Shown one piece after another: positions 44,590 to 53,305 of a stretch of DNA of 64,000 bases. The DNA is from Bremerella sp. P1. Its GTDB lineage: Bacteria > Planctomycetota > Planctomycetia > Pirellulales > Pirellulaceae. The DNA lies in the NCBI RefSeq assembly GCF_028748185.1, contig NZ_CP118164.1:2852001-2916000 (forward strand). The letters are read 5' to 3'. The position numbers and the translations under genes are program-made. The notes beneath the pieces were generated by a model, which made no database searches, was not told where the DNA came from, and saw only the letters and a list, made by a program, of their open reading frames with translations. Within the stretch, counting starts at the first letter, position 1; each line of letters begins with the position of its first letter.

Positions 44590-45054
44590 CTACAGTTCTT
44601 TTGTCAAGAAGAACTTCGTATGCCCGTGCGAGTCCCAGTCGGGGATTTGCCCGACGATCTGGAATCCGCGATTGGTGTAGAACTGCGGTGCCTGATACTG
44701 CATCGTGTCGGCGTAGAGGTACTGGCAGCCCATTTCACGTGCACGCAGCTCGGCGTCGAGCAACAGGCTCGTTCCCACGCCTCGGCCGCGATACGTCGGG
44801 TCGACCGCCATGATCGAGATTCTCAGCCAGGCCAACACATGCTCGGCTATCAATCCGCCTACAAGTTGATCGTGATTGCGTGCCAAGAGGATCAGCGGTT
44901 GAGCGAAATCGGCGTCATGGGTGAAGCGTTCCATGAACGATTGGTTGGCACTCCAGTTGAATTCCCGAAGCCAAGTGTTGACTTGATCGACGTCCGGAGA
45001 ATCGCTTGCTGATTCGCATTGGATGACCCAGGAAGAGTCAGGAGAGGATGCCAT
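44590..45054 (-). CDS. GNAT-family N-acetyltransferase
   Basis: 154 residues from ATG 45054; the frame runs on upstream only as a shadow of the next gene. The acetyl-CoA motif is DPTYRGRGVGTSLLLDAELR, the substrate helices precede it, and QYQAPQFYTNRGFQIVGQIP is the typical end of the GNAT fold. The function is acetyl transfer to an unknown amine. It is the last gene of the sigma/anti-sigma strand group, 34 bases after the stop at 45089. Confidence 0.9.
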   Translation of the reverse strand: MASSPDSSWVIQCESASDSPDVDQVNTWLREFNWSANQSFMERFTHDADFAQPLILLARNHDQLVGGLIAEHVLAWLRISIMAVDPTYRGRGVGTSLLLDAELRAREMGCQYLYADTMQYQAPQFYTNRGFQIVGQIPDWDSHGHTKFFLTKEL

Positions 45055-45088
45055 AAGCGAACTGCAATTCGACCATCGCTTGAAGTGA

Positions 45089-46264
45089 CTACGCTTCGTC
45101 CAGGGGCTTGGGGGCCGGATCGGCTGGCCGCTGCGGTCGAGGTCCGAATTCGCCATCACGCATCGGCGGCGGACCCTCGAATTCCTGAGGACGTGGGCCT
45201 CGATCGCCACGCATGCCAGGAGGGCCTCCTGGTCCACGCCCTTCAGGGCCGCGGCCATCTGGTCCACGGTCGTCCGCCCCGCGACCGTCTCCTCGGCGAT
45301 CATCGCCACCGCGGCGACCATCTCGATCGTCTCGGTCCCAGGGAGGCCCTGGCGGACGTCCACCAAAGAAGCGGGTACCGTTTTCCCGCATGTATTCGCG
45401 GCGCAGTTCCGAGTCGAATCGCTCGGGCGGAAGCGCGGCCAATTCGGCCTGACGTTTCTCAGGCAGCTTGCGGTAGAACTTCTGGAGTTCGTCGTCGTCC
45501 ACGCGGTTTTGGAAGTGCGAGAAGACGGCGGCCTGCATGAGTGCACCGAGAAGTCCTCGCTGTCGATCGGCTGGTTCCGACTGGAGTTTCTCTTGGGTCT
45601 CTTTGTCGAGTTTCGCGGCTAACTGCTGAAAGTCTTCGTCCGACGGCATGATGGCTTTCACATCCGGGACACGGAACATCCAAACCCAGATGACGAACAG
45701 CTTTCGATCGTCCGAGGCATCTTCCAAGCGATCTTTCAGCCAAGGAATACGTTCGTAAAGCTTTGGCTCGTTGGCCAGGATTTCTTCTTTATGGGCGTTG
45801 AGCCACTGATCGAACCAAGTTCGAATGGCTTGGAAGTCTTCCCGCTTGGGTTTAATGTCGCGAAACGCGTAGCGGGTGAGTTCTTCAAATTCTTTTCGCT
45901 CTTGCGCCGCGATGATGCGTTTGATTTCCGTGATCCGCTCTTCCGGCGGCAGCTCTTGCAGTTTTAGACGCTCGACCGAGCTGATCGTTTTCAGCCAGTC
46001 GTAATAGCGGTGCATCACCTCGCGGAGTTGGTCTCCTTCGGTATGCTCGTCGAGTGCCTCGTTTAGGGCGATTCGCCGGTTGCGTTCTTCCGTGGAAAGC
46101 TTCTCGAAGCGTTCCAGCTTCAGGCGCAGTTCTGACTTGTCGGCGGCCGACATCGATTCGATACGGGCGATACGCTCGGAGGACGATTCCTGGGAGTGAC
46201 CGAGCAGGGCCGTCACTAGCACAAGAGCGAGGACGGTGATCGCGGTGATGGCGTTACGATGCAT
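45089..46264 (-). CDS. Exported helical protein with Arg/Gly/Asp-rich disordered tail
   Basis: 391 residues from ATG 46264, which overlaps the anti-sigma gene end by 11 bases. The signal peptide is MHRNAITAITVLALVLVTAL, followed by a long Glu/Arg-rich helical region (about 25-270). The last 100 residues are a low-complexity tail of RGG/DRG/PGP words such as DGRRGGDDRRGDGRGADDRG. No family is recognised. Its place in the operon directly behind the sigma factor and anti-sigma factor suggests that it is a sensor or an effector in the envelope-side signal; that is inference. Confidence 0.8.
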   Translation of the reverse strand: MHRNAITAITVLALVLVTALLGHSQESSSERIARIESMSAADKSELRLKLERFEKLSTEERNRRIALNEALDEHTEGDQLREVMHRYYDWLKTISSVERLKLQELPPEERITEIKRIIAAQERKEFEELTRYAFRDIKPKREDFQAIRTWFDQWLNAHKEEILANEPKLYERIPWLKDRLEDASDDRKLFVIWVWMFRVPDVKAIMPSDEDFQQLAAKLDKETQEKLQSEPADRQRGLLGALMQAAVFSHFQNRVDDDELQKFYRKLPEKRQAELAALPPERFDSELRREYMRENGTRFFGGRPPGPPWDRDDRDGRRGGDDRRGDGRGADDRGPDGRGPEGRGPGGPPGMRGDRGPRPQEFEGPPPMRDGEFGPRPQRPADPAPKPLDEA

Positions 46265-46808
46265 CGCTGGTCTCTCCCGTGAAAAGGCCTTCTTTCCGCA
46301 GGGCTTCCAGAAACTCGATATTGTCGACGCGTTCCAGCTCGTCGACATGTTCGATGACCGGCAGGTTCTCGACGAGAACGCGATCGGGGCGATTGAGCCG
46401 CCACTGGGTGAGCATGTAGCCCATTCCCACCAGGGCGACAATTCCCAAGGCGATGCCCACCTGGCGAACAATGGCAGTGCGTTTGCGCTGTTGCTCGAAT
46501 TGTTGAATTTCTTGCGAAGCGGCAACCGTGATCATCTCCACCGTGGTGCGGACGAATTTCTCGTCGTCGAGATCTGCTTTGGGAAGCGCGTCAAGCATAT
46601 CCCAAGCGCGATCGAGTTCGTCGAGCCGGCTACGGAACGTTTCGTCCTCGGCCAGGCGCGTCTCAACGAGCGAGCGTTCCGTCTCGGTCAGCTCGTTGTC
46701 GAGATAGGCGGCCAAAAGCTCGTCCATTTCGGTCTTCGCATCGGGATGTGCAGTGGGATCGGTCATGGCTACGTCGCTAGATTCGCGGGGCATACCCGCT
46801 TGATCCAC
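46254..46808 (-). CDS. Membrane-bound anti-sigma factor-like protein
   Basis: 184 residues from GTG 46808; ATG 46793 and 46766 are alternative starts. The N-terminal cytoplasmic part has the DELLAAYLDNELTETERSLV helix typical of anti-sigma domains, though without the zinc-finger His-x3-Cys-x2-Cys set. One membrane helix (about 119-137, VGIALGIVALVGMGYML) leads to a short periplasmic tail. It follows the ECF sigma gene by 142 bases and overlaps the next gene. It most likely binds and holds that sigma factor. Confidence 0.82.
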   Translation of the reverse strand: MDQAGMPRESSDVAMTDPTAHPDAKTEMDELLAAYLDNELTETERSLVETRLAEDETFRSRLDELDRAWDMLDALPKADLDDEKFVRTTVEMITVAASQEIQQFEQQRKRTAIVRQVGIALGIVALVGMGYMLTQWRLNRPDRVLVENLPVIEHVDELERVDNIEFLEALRKEGLFTGETSDAS

Positions 46809-46840
46809 TAAATATTCCTTTGTGTGATTATCTCCGGTCG

Positions 46841-46861
46841 CCTCTCCCCTCGGGGGAGAGG
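46841..46861. repeat. REP-like hairpin between sigma and anti-sigma genes
   Basis: Arms CCTCTCCCC (46841-46849) and GGGGAGAGG (46853-46861) close a 3-base loop, with GTTAGGTTGAGAGGCG after it. The CCTCTCCC/GGGAGAGG type of repeat is a common dispersed element in many GC-rich genomes. Confidence 0.65.
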
Positions 46862-46950
46862 GTTAGGTTGAGAGGCGAACCTGGTGCTCGCTTCTCAACT
46901 CTCACCCTTGGGAAGGGAAAGGGGACAGGAGTATTGTCAAAACAGGATGC

Positions 46951-47589
46951 TTAGGGGACGGTTCCTTCTTGTAGGTAGGGTTGCAGGGCTTCTTTCAGGT
47001 TGGCCCGGGCACGGGACAACAACGACTTAATCGCTTGGACCGACATGCCCATGGTCTCCGCGATGTCGGCATAGCTCATCTCTTCAAACTTCGAGAGCAG
47101 CACGGCCATCCGTTGCCGCTCGTTGAGGGATTCGACAGCCTGACGGACGATCGATCCCATTTCTGACTTATCGAGTTGCCGGGTAGGCATCATTCCGCTG
47201 GCCGCGGTGGCAATTCGCTCCATCGGGTCAGCCGGCTGGCTGCCAGACTGCTCGGCCGGGTTGGTGACCTGGACTTCCTTGCGGCGAGCCAGACTACGGC
47301 GAGCGTTGCTGGCGACGTTGTTCACGATGGTGAAAAGCCACGTCGAGAACCGCGAGCCGGGCACGTACGTCTTTCGCGAGCGATAAACGCGCATAAAGAC
47401 ATCCTGAGCCAGGTCTTCGGCTAGATCCCGCTTACTCACCAAATGTTCCAGAACGGTGACGACCCGGCGCTGGTATCGGAGCATCAGCTCTTCGAACGCA
47501 GCCGCGTCGTCATCGCGCACCAACAGCATGAGCCGGACATCCGGATCTTGCAGTTCGTATCTTCGGGCAGTCGATTCCGAAATCGACAA
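46951..47589 (-). CDS. ECF-type RNA polymerase sigma factor
   Basis: 212 residues from TTG 47589, with GGAG upstream. Region 2 carries FEELMLRYQRRVVTVLEHLV and DLAEDLAQDVFMRVYRSRKT, then FSTWLFTIVNNVASNARR. Region 4 is LNERQRMAVLLSKFEEMSYA with the helix-turn-helix ETMGMSVQAIKSLLSRAR. There is no region 3. It directs RNA polymerase to the regulon controlled by the anti-sigma protein encoded downstream. The exact ECF group cannot be assigned without a search. Confidence 0.95.
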   Translation of the reverse strand: MSISESTARRYELQDPDVRLMLLVRDDDAAAFEELMLRYQRRVVTVLEHLVSKRDLAEDLAQDVFMRVYRSRKTYVPGSRFSTWLFTIVNNVASNARRSLARRKEVQVTNPAEQSGSQPADPMERIATAASGMMPTRQLDKSEMGSIVRQAVESLNERQRMAVLLSKFEEMSYADIAETMGMSVQAIKSLLSRARANLKEALQPYLQEGTVP

Positions 47590-47921
47590 AACATCTTCTC
47601 CGCGAGCCGACGTGACAAGGACAATCCAAGGAGCAGCAGCGCCTTGAAATTCAGTCTAGGGATTGGCTTCGGCAAAAACTAGCAGCCTGATCCCTAACCA
47701 AGCTGCTGTGAGTCGCGTCCGCGTCGGATTTTTCATCACAAGGAGCATTCATCCTGGGGCGCAATCAAAGAAACCCCGATCGCGTGTTAAGGTTCTGCAG
47801 CACCCTCGAAAGAGTGGGGAGCAAGATGGAAATGGGATTGGTTGCCTGCATGAAAGGGTTGGCGGGTATTTTTTGTAGTTACGGCCATACTCTCAACTAA
47901 AACGGAGTAAGTATTTTCTTT

Positions 47922-47937
47922 TGGCACGCCTGTTGCA
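47922..47937 (+). promoter_or_regulatory. Consensus sigma-54 promoter
   Basis: TTGGCACGCCTGTTGCA (47921-47937) matches the -24/-12 consensus TGGCAC-N5-TTGC exactly, with ten bases between the GG at 47923 and the GC at 47935. The start of transcription is expected near 47948. No annotated gene begins within 600 bases downstream. Confidence 0.75.
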
Positions 47938-47947
47938 TATACGTCTA

Positions 47948-48176
47948 GCATCCTAACGGAAACTGAGACAGGGTCGGAACAGAGAAGAGGATCCTTGATA
48001 ACAGGGGCCGGTTTTAAGAAGAGGCACTCCGGTTTTAGACTTTAATCCTTTAGAGGCACTGGGTTAAAGTCGTTCCGAAAGGATGATAAGAGGCTTGAGT
48101 TGGAAGGATCTCCCCCTTCCATCCCTAATAGAGCAGGCGAGTTCGTTTAACAGAGACGACTCGCCTGTTTTATTTT
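47948..48176 (+). ncRNA. Candidate sigma-54-dependent small RNA
   Basis: Bounded by the sigma-54 promoter and an intrinsic terminator at 48134-48176. It contains repeated words: CCGGTTTTA twice, AGAGGCACT twice, and several AAGAGG. It can fold helices GACTTTAA/TTAAAGTC and TGGAAGG/CCTTCCA. The only ATG frame (48083-48193) crosses the terminator. It could instead be the leader of the gene at 48555. It is not a known RNA family that I recognise. Confidence 0.5.
48134..48176 (+). terminator. Intrinsic terminator of the candidate small RNA
   Basis: A 9-bp stem CAGGCGAGT (48134-48142) with ACTCGCCTG (48159-48167), 16-base loop, followed by TTTTATTTT. It is oriented for plus-strand transcription. 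Confidence 0.78.
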
Positions 48177-48554
48177 GCGCGTTGCAAAATTGAGCAGTGT
48201 GCAATTCTGATACGCCCCGCGTGGGGGTGTAGGTGCTGCGAAATGCGATACCAAATCGAAAAAGCAAAATTCAGGATAAAAAAACACCGTTTTTGTAAGT
48301 CGGAATAATCTACTCGAATTTCGTAGAATAGATGAGTAGTCCCGCACCTTGTCCGCTAGCGGGGAAAAACTCGCAGAAATCCTTCCGATTCCGGAAAATC
48401 CCCGAGTACATTCATAGTACAAGCTCGTTTATCCAGGTTGAGTTACGGCATTATCGCAATGTCTAGTCACGATAGTAGCTCACAATGGACAGACCTAACT
48501 CGTTATGCACGAGGGCTTTTCGCCGTCCATTTTTAGTCGTAGAGAGGTATCCCC

Positions 48555-50225
48555 ATGTCGCGCTGGCAATTTCTTCCCGTTACGTTCGGCGTCGTGCTCG
48601 CAATGACCGCGGGCTTGAGTGCTGCTGATAAAGCTGAAGATTACGGCATCCCTCAGGTTGCTACGATCAACGAGAAGATTCGTCTCGGCTGGGAAGACTA
48701 TGGAATTTCGCCATCTCCCGAAGAGATTGATACCGTTTGGGCCCGTCGCTTGTTTCTCGACGTGCTGGGACGTGTCCCTTCGGTCGAAGAGCTGAATGAG
48801 TTCCAGCGAGATCGCGGCAAGGACAAAAAGAAGAACCTGGTCGACAAGCTGCTCTTCGACGAGAAGTACGCTGAAGAGTATGCCCGCAACTGGACCACCA
48901 TTTGGACCAACGTCCTGATTGGTCGTAACGGCGGTACTGACAACAACTCGCAGATCAGCCGTCCGGGGATGCAGAAGTATCTGCGTGACAGCTTTGCTCG
49001 AAACAAGCCATACGACCAAATGGTCAAAGAGTTGGTGACCGCGACCGGTGCCAACACGCCTGGCATGCCCAACTTTAATGGTGCTGTCAACTTCTATATG
49101 GACAAACTGGCCGAAGATGGTGTTCAGGCGACCGCTAAGACGGCCCAGATCTTCCTCGGTATGCAGGTTCAGTGCACCCAGTGCCACAACCATCCGTTCA
49201 ACGAATGGAAGCAGGAAAAGTTCTGGAACATGAACGCCTTCTTCCGTCAAACGCGTGCCCAACGTGGTCAGATGCCTGTCGGTGGCGACGACAACATGCG
49301 AGCGATGACGCTCAACAACGTCGACTTCATGGGTGAAGGCCGCAACATCAACAATGCTGAAATTTACTACGAACTGCGTAACGGCCTGTTGAAGGTCGCT
49401 TATCCAGAATTCCTGGATGGTCAGAAGATTCCGACCAGTGGTCGCGTTTCGGAGGTCAATCGTCGTGACGAACTCGCGAAGTTCATCGTCGATTCCGAAA
49501 ACCTGCCTGAAGCGATTGCCAACCGGTACTGGGGTCACTTCCTCGGTTACGGCTTCACCAAGCCTGTCGATGACATGGGTCCACACAATCGCCCAACGCA
49601 TCCAGAATTGGTCAGCTACTTGGGCGAGGAAGTTCGTAACAACAGCTTCAACCTGAAGGATCTGATTCGTTGGATTACGCTGAGCGAAGCTTATGGTCTC
49701 TCCAGCCGCATCACCAAGGCCAACGCCCTGGACGATCCGACGGTCGGCGAGCCACCGAAGTTCAGCCACTTCTACCTGCGTCAGATGCAGGCCGAACAGT
49801 TGTACGAGTCGCTGCTCGTTGCCACCGAGGCCCACAAGACTCGCGGCAACTACGAAGCTCAAGAAAAGAAGAAGAGTGAATGGATGCGACAGTTCGTCAC
49901 CGCCTTCGGAACCGATGAAGGGGACGAAGCGACGACCTTCAACGGTACCATTCCTCAGGCTCTGATGATGTTCAATGGCGACTTGGTCATGGACGCCGTT
50001 AGCACGAAACAAGGTAGCTTCATCCACCGCATGGCCGCCGAAGGTCGCGACGGTAAAGAAGCAATCAATCACTTGTACATGGCAACCGTTGCTCGACGCC
50101 CAACGCGAAACGAGCTGCAAGCTGCCAACTACCTCATTGGTGTTCACAAGGGAGACATGGCCAAGGCCATGCAAGATGTCTTCTGGGCTCTCCTGAACAG
50201 CAACGAGTTTATTTTGAATCACTAA
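48555..50225 (+). CDS. DUF1549/DUF1553 (PSD1-type) exported protein
   Basis: 556 residues from ATG 48555, with AGAGAGG seven bases upstream. The signal peptide is about 1-24 (AMTAGLSAADKAEDYG). DUF1549 starts near 40 and includes WARRLFLDVLGRVPSVEELN; the motif QCTQCHNHPFNEWKQEKFW follows with a CxxCH that may bind heme. DUF1553 makes up the C-terminal half (SGRVSEVNRRDELAKFIVDS, with FVTAFGTDEGDEATTFNGT). These proteins are very abundant in Planctomycetes and always paired with DUF1501 proteins, as here. Their biochemistry is not known. They lack the N-terminal PSCyt cytochrome domain seen in longer relatives. Confidence 0.93.
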   Translation: MSRWQFLPVTFGVVLAMTAGLSAADKAEDYGIPQVATINEKIRLGWEDYGISPSPEEIDTVWARRLFLDVLGRVPSVEELNEFQRDRGKDKKKNLVDKLLFDEKYAEEYARNWTTIWTNVLIGRNGGTDNNSQISRPGMQKYLRDSFARNKPYDQMVKELVTATGANTPGMPNFNGAVNFYMDKLAEDGVQATAKTAQIFLGMQVQCTQCHNHPFNEWKQEKFWNMNAFFRQTRAQRGQMPVGGDDNMRAMTLNNVDFMGEGRNINNAEIYYELRNGLLKVAYPEFLDGQKIPTSGRVSEVNRRDELAKFIVDSENLPEAIANRYWGHFLGYGFTKPVDDMGPHNRPTHPELVSYLGEEVRNNSFNLKDLIRWITLSEAYGLSSRITKANALDDPTVGEPPKFSHFYLRQMQAEQLYESLLVATEAHKTRGNYEAQEKKKSEWMRQFVTAFGTDEGDEATTFNGTIPQALMMFNGDLVMDAVSTKQGSFIHRMAAEGRDGKEAINHLYMATVARRPTRNELQAANYLIGVHKGDMAKAMQDVFWALLNSNEFILNH

Positions 50226-50299
50226 TCTGTCGACGTACTCCTACCCAGTAACAAATCGCTGGCCCGAGTCGTCGGGCGCATCAAGTAAGGAACTTCAAT

Positions 50300-51568
50300 A
50301 TGAGTTTTGCTCCACAGGGGATGACCCGACGTCACTTCATGTCGCACATGGCTGGTGCATCCGCCATGATCGCTCCATCGCTGATGATGGGAAGTGCTAT
50401 TCAGGCTAACGCACAAGAGTTGAAGAAGCGTGGCAAGAGCTGCATCATGCTTTGGATGGGTGGTGGTCCGAGCACGATGGATATCTGGGATCTTAAGCCA
50501 GGTACGAACACGGGTGGTCCTTTCCGTCCGATCAGCACCAAGGGTGATCTGCAGATCAGCGAACACATGCCAATGACCGCCAAGGTCATGGATAACCTTT
50601 CGGTCGTTCGCTCGATGAGCACCCGCGAAGCGGATCACGGTCGTGGCCGTTACTACATGCACACCGGTTATGTGCCGAACCCAAATATCGAACATCCTAG
50701 CTACGGTTCGGTGATCGCTCACGAACTGGCCAGCGACCACAACGAATTGGAAATTCCACCATTCGTTTCCGTCGGTGGTGGTAGCGTCGGTCCAGGTTTC
50801 CTGGGTATGTCCTGGGCTCCTTTCACTGTTAGCAGCAGTGGTCAGGTTCGTAACCTGGGCATGAAGGGCTGGGGCAATGAAACCCTGCAAAGCCGCCTGG
50901 AAATGCTGCGGTTGATCGAAGGTGGCTTCGTCAATCAAAACCGCGGTCCGGCTGCCATGGATCACGCTAAGATCCTGGATAAGACCGTCAAGCTGATGAC
51001 CAGCGATCAGATGAAGGCCTTCAAGGTCAACGAAGAACCAGAAGAAATGAAAGAGTTGTACGGTCAAGATGGCTTCGGTCGTGGTTGCTTGCTCGCTCGC
51101 CGTCTGGTTGAAGCTGGCGTTCCGTTTATCGAAGTTGACCTCGGCGGTTGGGATAACCACCAGAACATCTTCAACACGTTGGCCGATAACAAGCTGCCTG
51201 TGCTTGATCGTGCGATGAGTGCTTTGGTCACCGACCTGAAGCAACGTGGTCTGCTGGAAAGCACCACGATTGTTTGGATGGGTGAATTCAGCCGAACGCC
51301 ACGCATCAACGGTAATACCGGTCGTGATCACTGGGCTCGCAGCTGGAGCACCGTGGTCGGTGGTGGTGGTATCAACGGCGGCATTGCGGTTGGTGAAACC
51401 AGCTCGGATGGTACTCGCGTTGAAACCGAACCATACAGCTCGGAAGACCTGATGGCCACCGTTTGCCGTGCAATGGGTATCTCGCTCGATACCACGTTCA
51501 CCAGCAAGAGCGGACGTCCAATGAAGATCGCCAATGGCGGTAAGGTTATTAAGGAATTGATCGCCTAG
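50300..51568 (+). CDS. DUF1501 exported protein (Tat substrate)
   Basis: 422 residues from ATG 50300. The twin-arginine signal MTRRHFMSHMAGASAMIAPS suggests export of a folded, perhaps metal-bearing, protein. The DUF1501 body has CIMLWMGGGPSTMDIWDLKP, STREADHGRGRYYMHTGYVP and GEFSRTPRINGNTGRDHWAR, in which Asp and His residues resemble the sulfatase/alkaline phosphatase fold. It is 74 bases downstream of the DUF1549/DUF1553 gene, the standard planctomycete pair. The role is unknown; a hydrolytic activity is plausible by fold. Confidence 0.93.
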   Translation: MSFAPQGMTRRHFMSHMAGASAMIAPSLMMGSAIQANAQELKKRGKSCIMLWMGGGPSTMDIWDLKPGTNTGGPFRPISTKGDLQISEHMPMTAKVMDNLSVVRSMSTREADHGRGRYYMHTGYVPNPNIEHPSYGSVIAHELASDHNELEIPPFVSVGGGSVGPGFLGMSWAPFTVSSSGQVRNLGMKGWGNETLQSRLEMLRLIEGGFVNQNRGPAAMDHAKILDKTVKLMTSDQMKAFKVNEEPEEMKELYGQDGFGRGCLLARRLVEAGVPFIEVDLGGWDNHQNIFNTLADNKLPVLDRAMSALVTDLKQRGLLESTTIVWMGEFSRTPRINGNTGRDHWARSWSTVVGGGGINGGIAVGETSSDGTRVETEPYSSEDLMATVCRAMGISLDTTFTSKSGRPMKIANGGKVIKELIA

Positions 51569-51647
51569 AAAAAGGTGAAAGTTTTTTCGCAGACCGGGAT
51601 TAATTTCGATGCCTCACTGCGAACACATTAATAACCAAGCAAATCAA

Positions 51648-51673
51648 TCTTCCAGAGTGCACTCTCTGGAAGA
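51648..51673 (+). terminator. Hairpin after the DUF1501 gene
   Basis: A 10-bp perfect stem TCTTCCAGAG/CTCTGGAAGA with a 6-base loop, 79 bases after the stop. The rest of the 343-bp gap to 51912 shows no gene. Confidence 0.7.
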
Positions 51674-51911
51674 ACACGCCAGGCGAAAAGAAAACTTCTC
51701 TGGCATATAAACCAACGAAGCGCGACGGTCGAAAGCCCCTGATTACCTCGTGGTAGTAAAGACTTTCGGCCGTGTTTCGTTTCTTGAGAGATGATCGACA
51801 TCAAAGAGATGAATCGATCTTTCTGGATGATTCGTACGCTACTAATTACGTTGCGAGCAATTACGAAATCTCGATAACTTCCGTCAGCAAATCTAAAGAA
51901 GTGTTGCTAGC

Positions 51912-53063
51912 TTAAGCAGGACCTTGCTTCTCTTCCAAGGCTGTTCGTAGACGACCGTTCTTTCGGTCGCGACAGGTCTGAAGCCAATGTTTCAGGCGAA
52001 GAATCTGGGCTCGAGGAGCCATCATCGGATAGTGAGTCATTCGGCCGACGGTGGCGATGCGTGTCATCCATCGGCGCTTGGCCTCGAAGGAGCCTGGTCC
52101 CATGTCGAGCGACTTGTCGCCGCGCTGGAAACTATCGCGGATGAGGATGGCTGTCAGCGCTGTCCCGAGTCCGTGCTCGCGTGCTTCGGGCGCATCACCA
52201 CGACGCAATCCGAAGACATGACCGCCTGAGCAATAGTTGTAGCAGAAGCCGATGGGGTTGCCGTCGAGGTAGAGCATAGCCAGATCGAGCATGCCTAGTT
52301 CTGTCGCGGCAACATGACAGTCTTTGATGTAACGGCGAATCGGACGATGCGAAATCGTGGTGCCGGTTGTGGAGTGGCCCTGCCAGCTCTTTTCTGCGAT
52401 CGATGTTGCTTGTTCGTAAAGGTCCCAGCGAGGATTGCAATCGCCTGCCGCTTTCCCCTGCGGTCGATATCGTTCCAGTTGGACGCGTCCGGTCAGATCG
52501 AACTTCTTCAGTTTTCGGCGAATGTCGCTGCGTAGCTTTGGGCTACGCGATCGCAGGTAGTCATCCCAGGTCCCTTCAAAGTCGATGAAGACCGTTTCCT
52601 TCCAGACTCCTGGGTTGGGCGAGTAACCCGCTTCGGCCATCGCGTCGCTTGTCAGGTTGAGCTCCAGGTCTTCTTCAGCAAGCCAACGGAGATCGATCAT
52701 ATCCCAATTGCGCGGCGTCTCTTGGATGTGCTGCAGAGCACGGCCCAAGGTCTGCTGAGGGTTCTCGGCCAGCACGCTGAAGTGGGTACCCCAATCGGCA
52801 AGCGGGTACGTCAGCACACGTACTTTGCCCAGACGCGTCGGTTCTTTGACGACGACGAGGGGAACAACACCTACCAGGCGTTGTCCGTCGAGGACCAACA
52901 GAACGCGCAGAAGTTTGCCTTCGCCGAAGTGCTTCCAATAGATCTGCAACCATTCGAGCGTTTGAAAGAATGTCGCGCCCGGCGTCGATTCCCACAATCG
53001 ATGCCAGTTGCATCGAACGTAAGAAAGGTCCTGGGTCTCGTTGATTTCCAAAACGCGAAGCAT
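51912..53063 (-). CDS. FemAB/CelD-like GNAT acyltransferase
   Basis: 383 residues from ATG 53063. The N-terminal half matches CelD/BioF2-like proteins (WESTPGATFFQTLEWLQIYW). The second half has the acyl-transfer fold with LAMLYLDGNPIGFCYNYCSG, EHGLGTALTAILIRDSFQRG and KSLDMGPGSFEAKRRWM, which is the Acetyltransf_6-type (cellulose biosynthesis/FemAB-like) core. These enzymes modify cell-surface polysaccharides or peptides. No polysaccharide gene is adjacent. Single gene, no signal peptide. Confidence 0.85.
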   Translation of the reverse strand: MLRVLEINETQDLSYVRCNWHRLWESTPGATFFQTLEWLQIYWKHFGEGKLLRVLLVLDGQRLVGVVPLVVVKEPTRLGKVRVLTYPLADWGTHFSVLAENPQQTLGRALQHIQETPRNWDMIDLRWLAEEDLELNLTSDAMAEAGYSPNPGVWKETVFIDFEGTWDDYLRSRSPKLRSDIRRKLKKFDLTGRVQLERYRPQGKAAGDCNPRWDLYEQATSIAEKSWQGHSTTGTTISHRPIRRYIKDCHVAATELGMLDLAMLYLDGNPIGFCYNYCSGGHVFGLRRGDAPEAREHGLGTALTAILIRDSFQRGDKSLDMGPGSFEAKRRWMTRIATVGRMTHYPMMAPRAQILRLKHWLQTCRDRKNGRLRTALEEKQGPA

Positions 53064-53237
53064 TCCAACTCTGTCCTAACGTGGGGGCGGATAGCGGCAG
53101 ACGATCCGCTAACGGAACGTAAATTGGCTCACTTGAAACCTATGCCGAGAAACGGATCGGGGCCGCCAGATGGTTACGCTAATCACCACGTCAGAGGGTG
53201 GCATGCGCCGTTAGAATCGGCACAGCCATTAAAAAGC

Positions 53238-53274
53238 CAAAGGCCTGCCGAAATCAGCTTTCGACAGGCCTTTG
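53238..53274 (-). terminator. Intrinsic terminator of the pseudokinase gene
   Basis: A 16-bp stem with one mismatch (53238-53253 with 53259-53274) has a 5-base loop; on minus it runs into T5 after GGC. It lies 31 bases after the stop at 53306. Confidence 0.88.
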
Positions 53275-53305
53275 CCTGGGAATTATGGATTGGCCGCTTT
53301 TACGC

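Larger units (their letters stand above)
47590..48554. other. Large intergenic region holding a sigma-54 promoter and a candidate small RNA
   Basis: Nearly 1 kb between the divergent sigma factor and DUF1549 genes. The first 330 bp should hold the ECF sigma promoter. A sigma-54-type promoter and a terminator follow (separate entries). The part 48177-48554 has a CTACTC/GAGTAG inverted repeat and a CCGCTAGCGG palindrome and should hold the promoter for the gene at 48555. Confidence 0.6.

Noticed and set aside
45055-45546. N-terminal extension of the GNAT frame
   Set aside because: This part overlaps the Arg/Gly-rich exported protein in another frame and has no acetyltransferase features; ATG 45054 gives a normal GNAT length.
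48083-48193. 36-residue peptide within the candidate small RNA
   Set aside because: The frame crosses the terminator and has a Shine-Dalgarno too close to the ATG.
48495-50222. 575-residue open frame on the minus strand
   Set aside because: It is a shadow of the DUF1549/DUF1553 gene, with no start signal and no domain.
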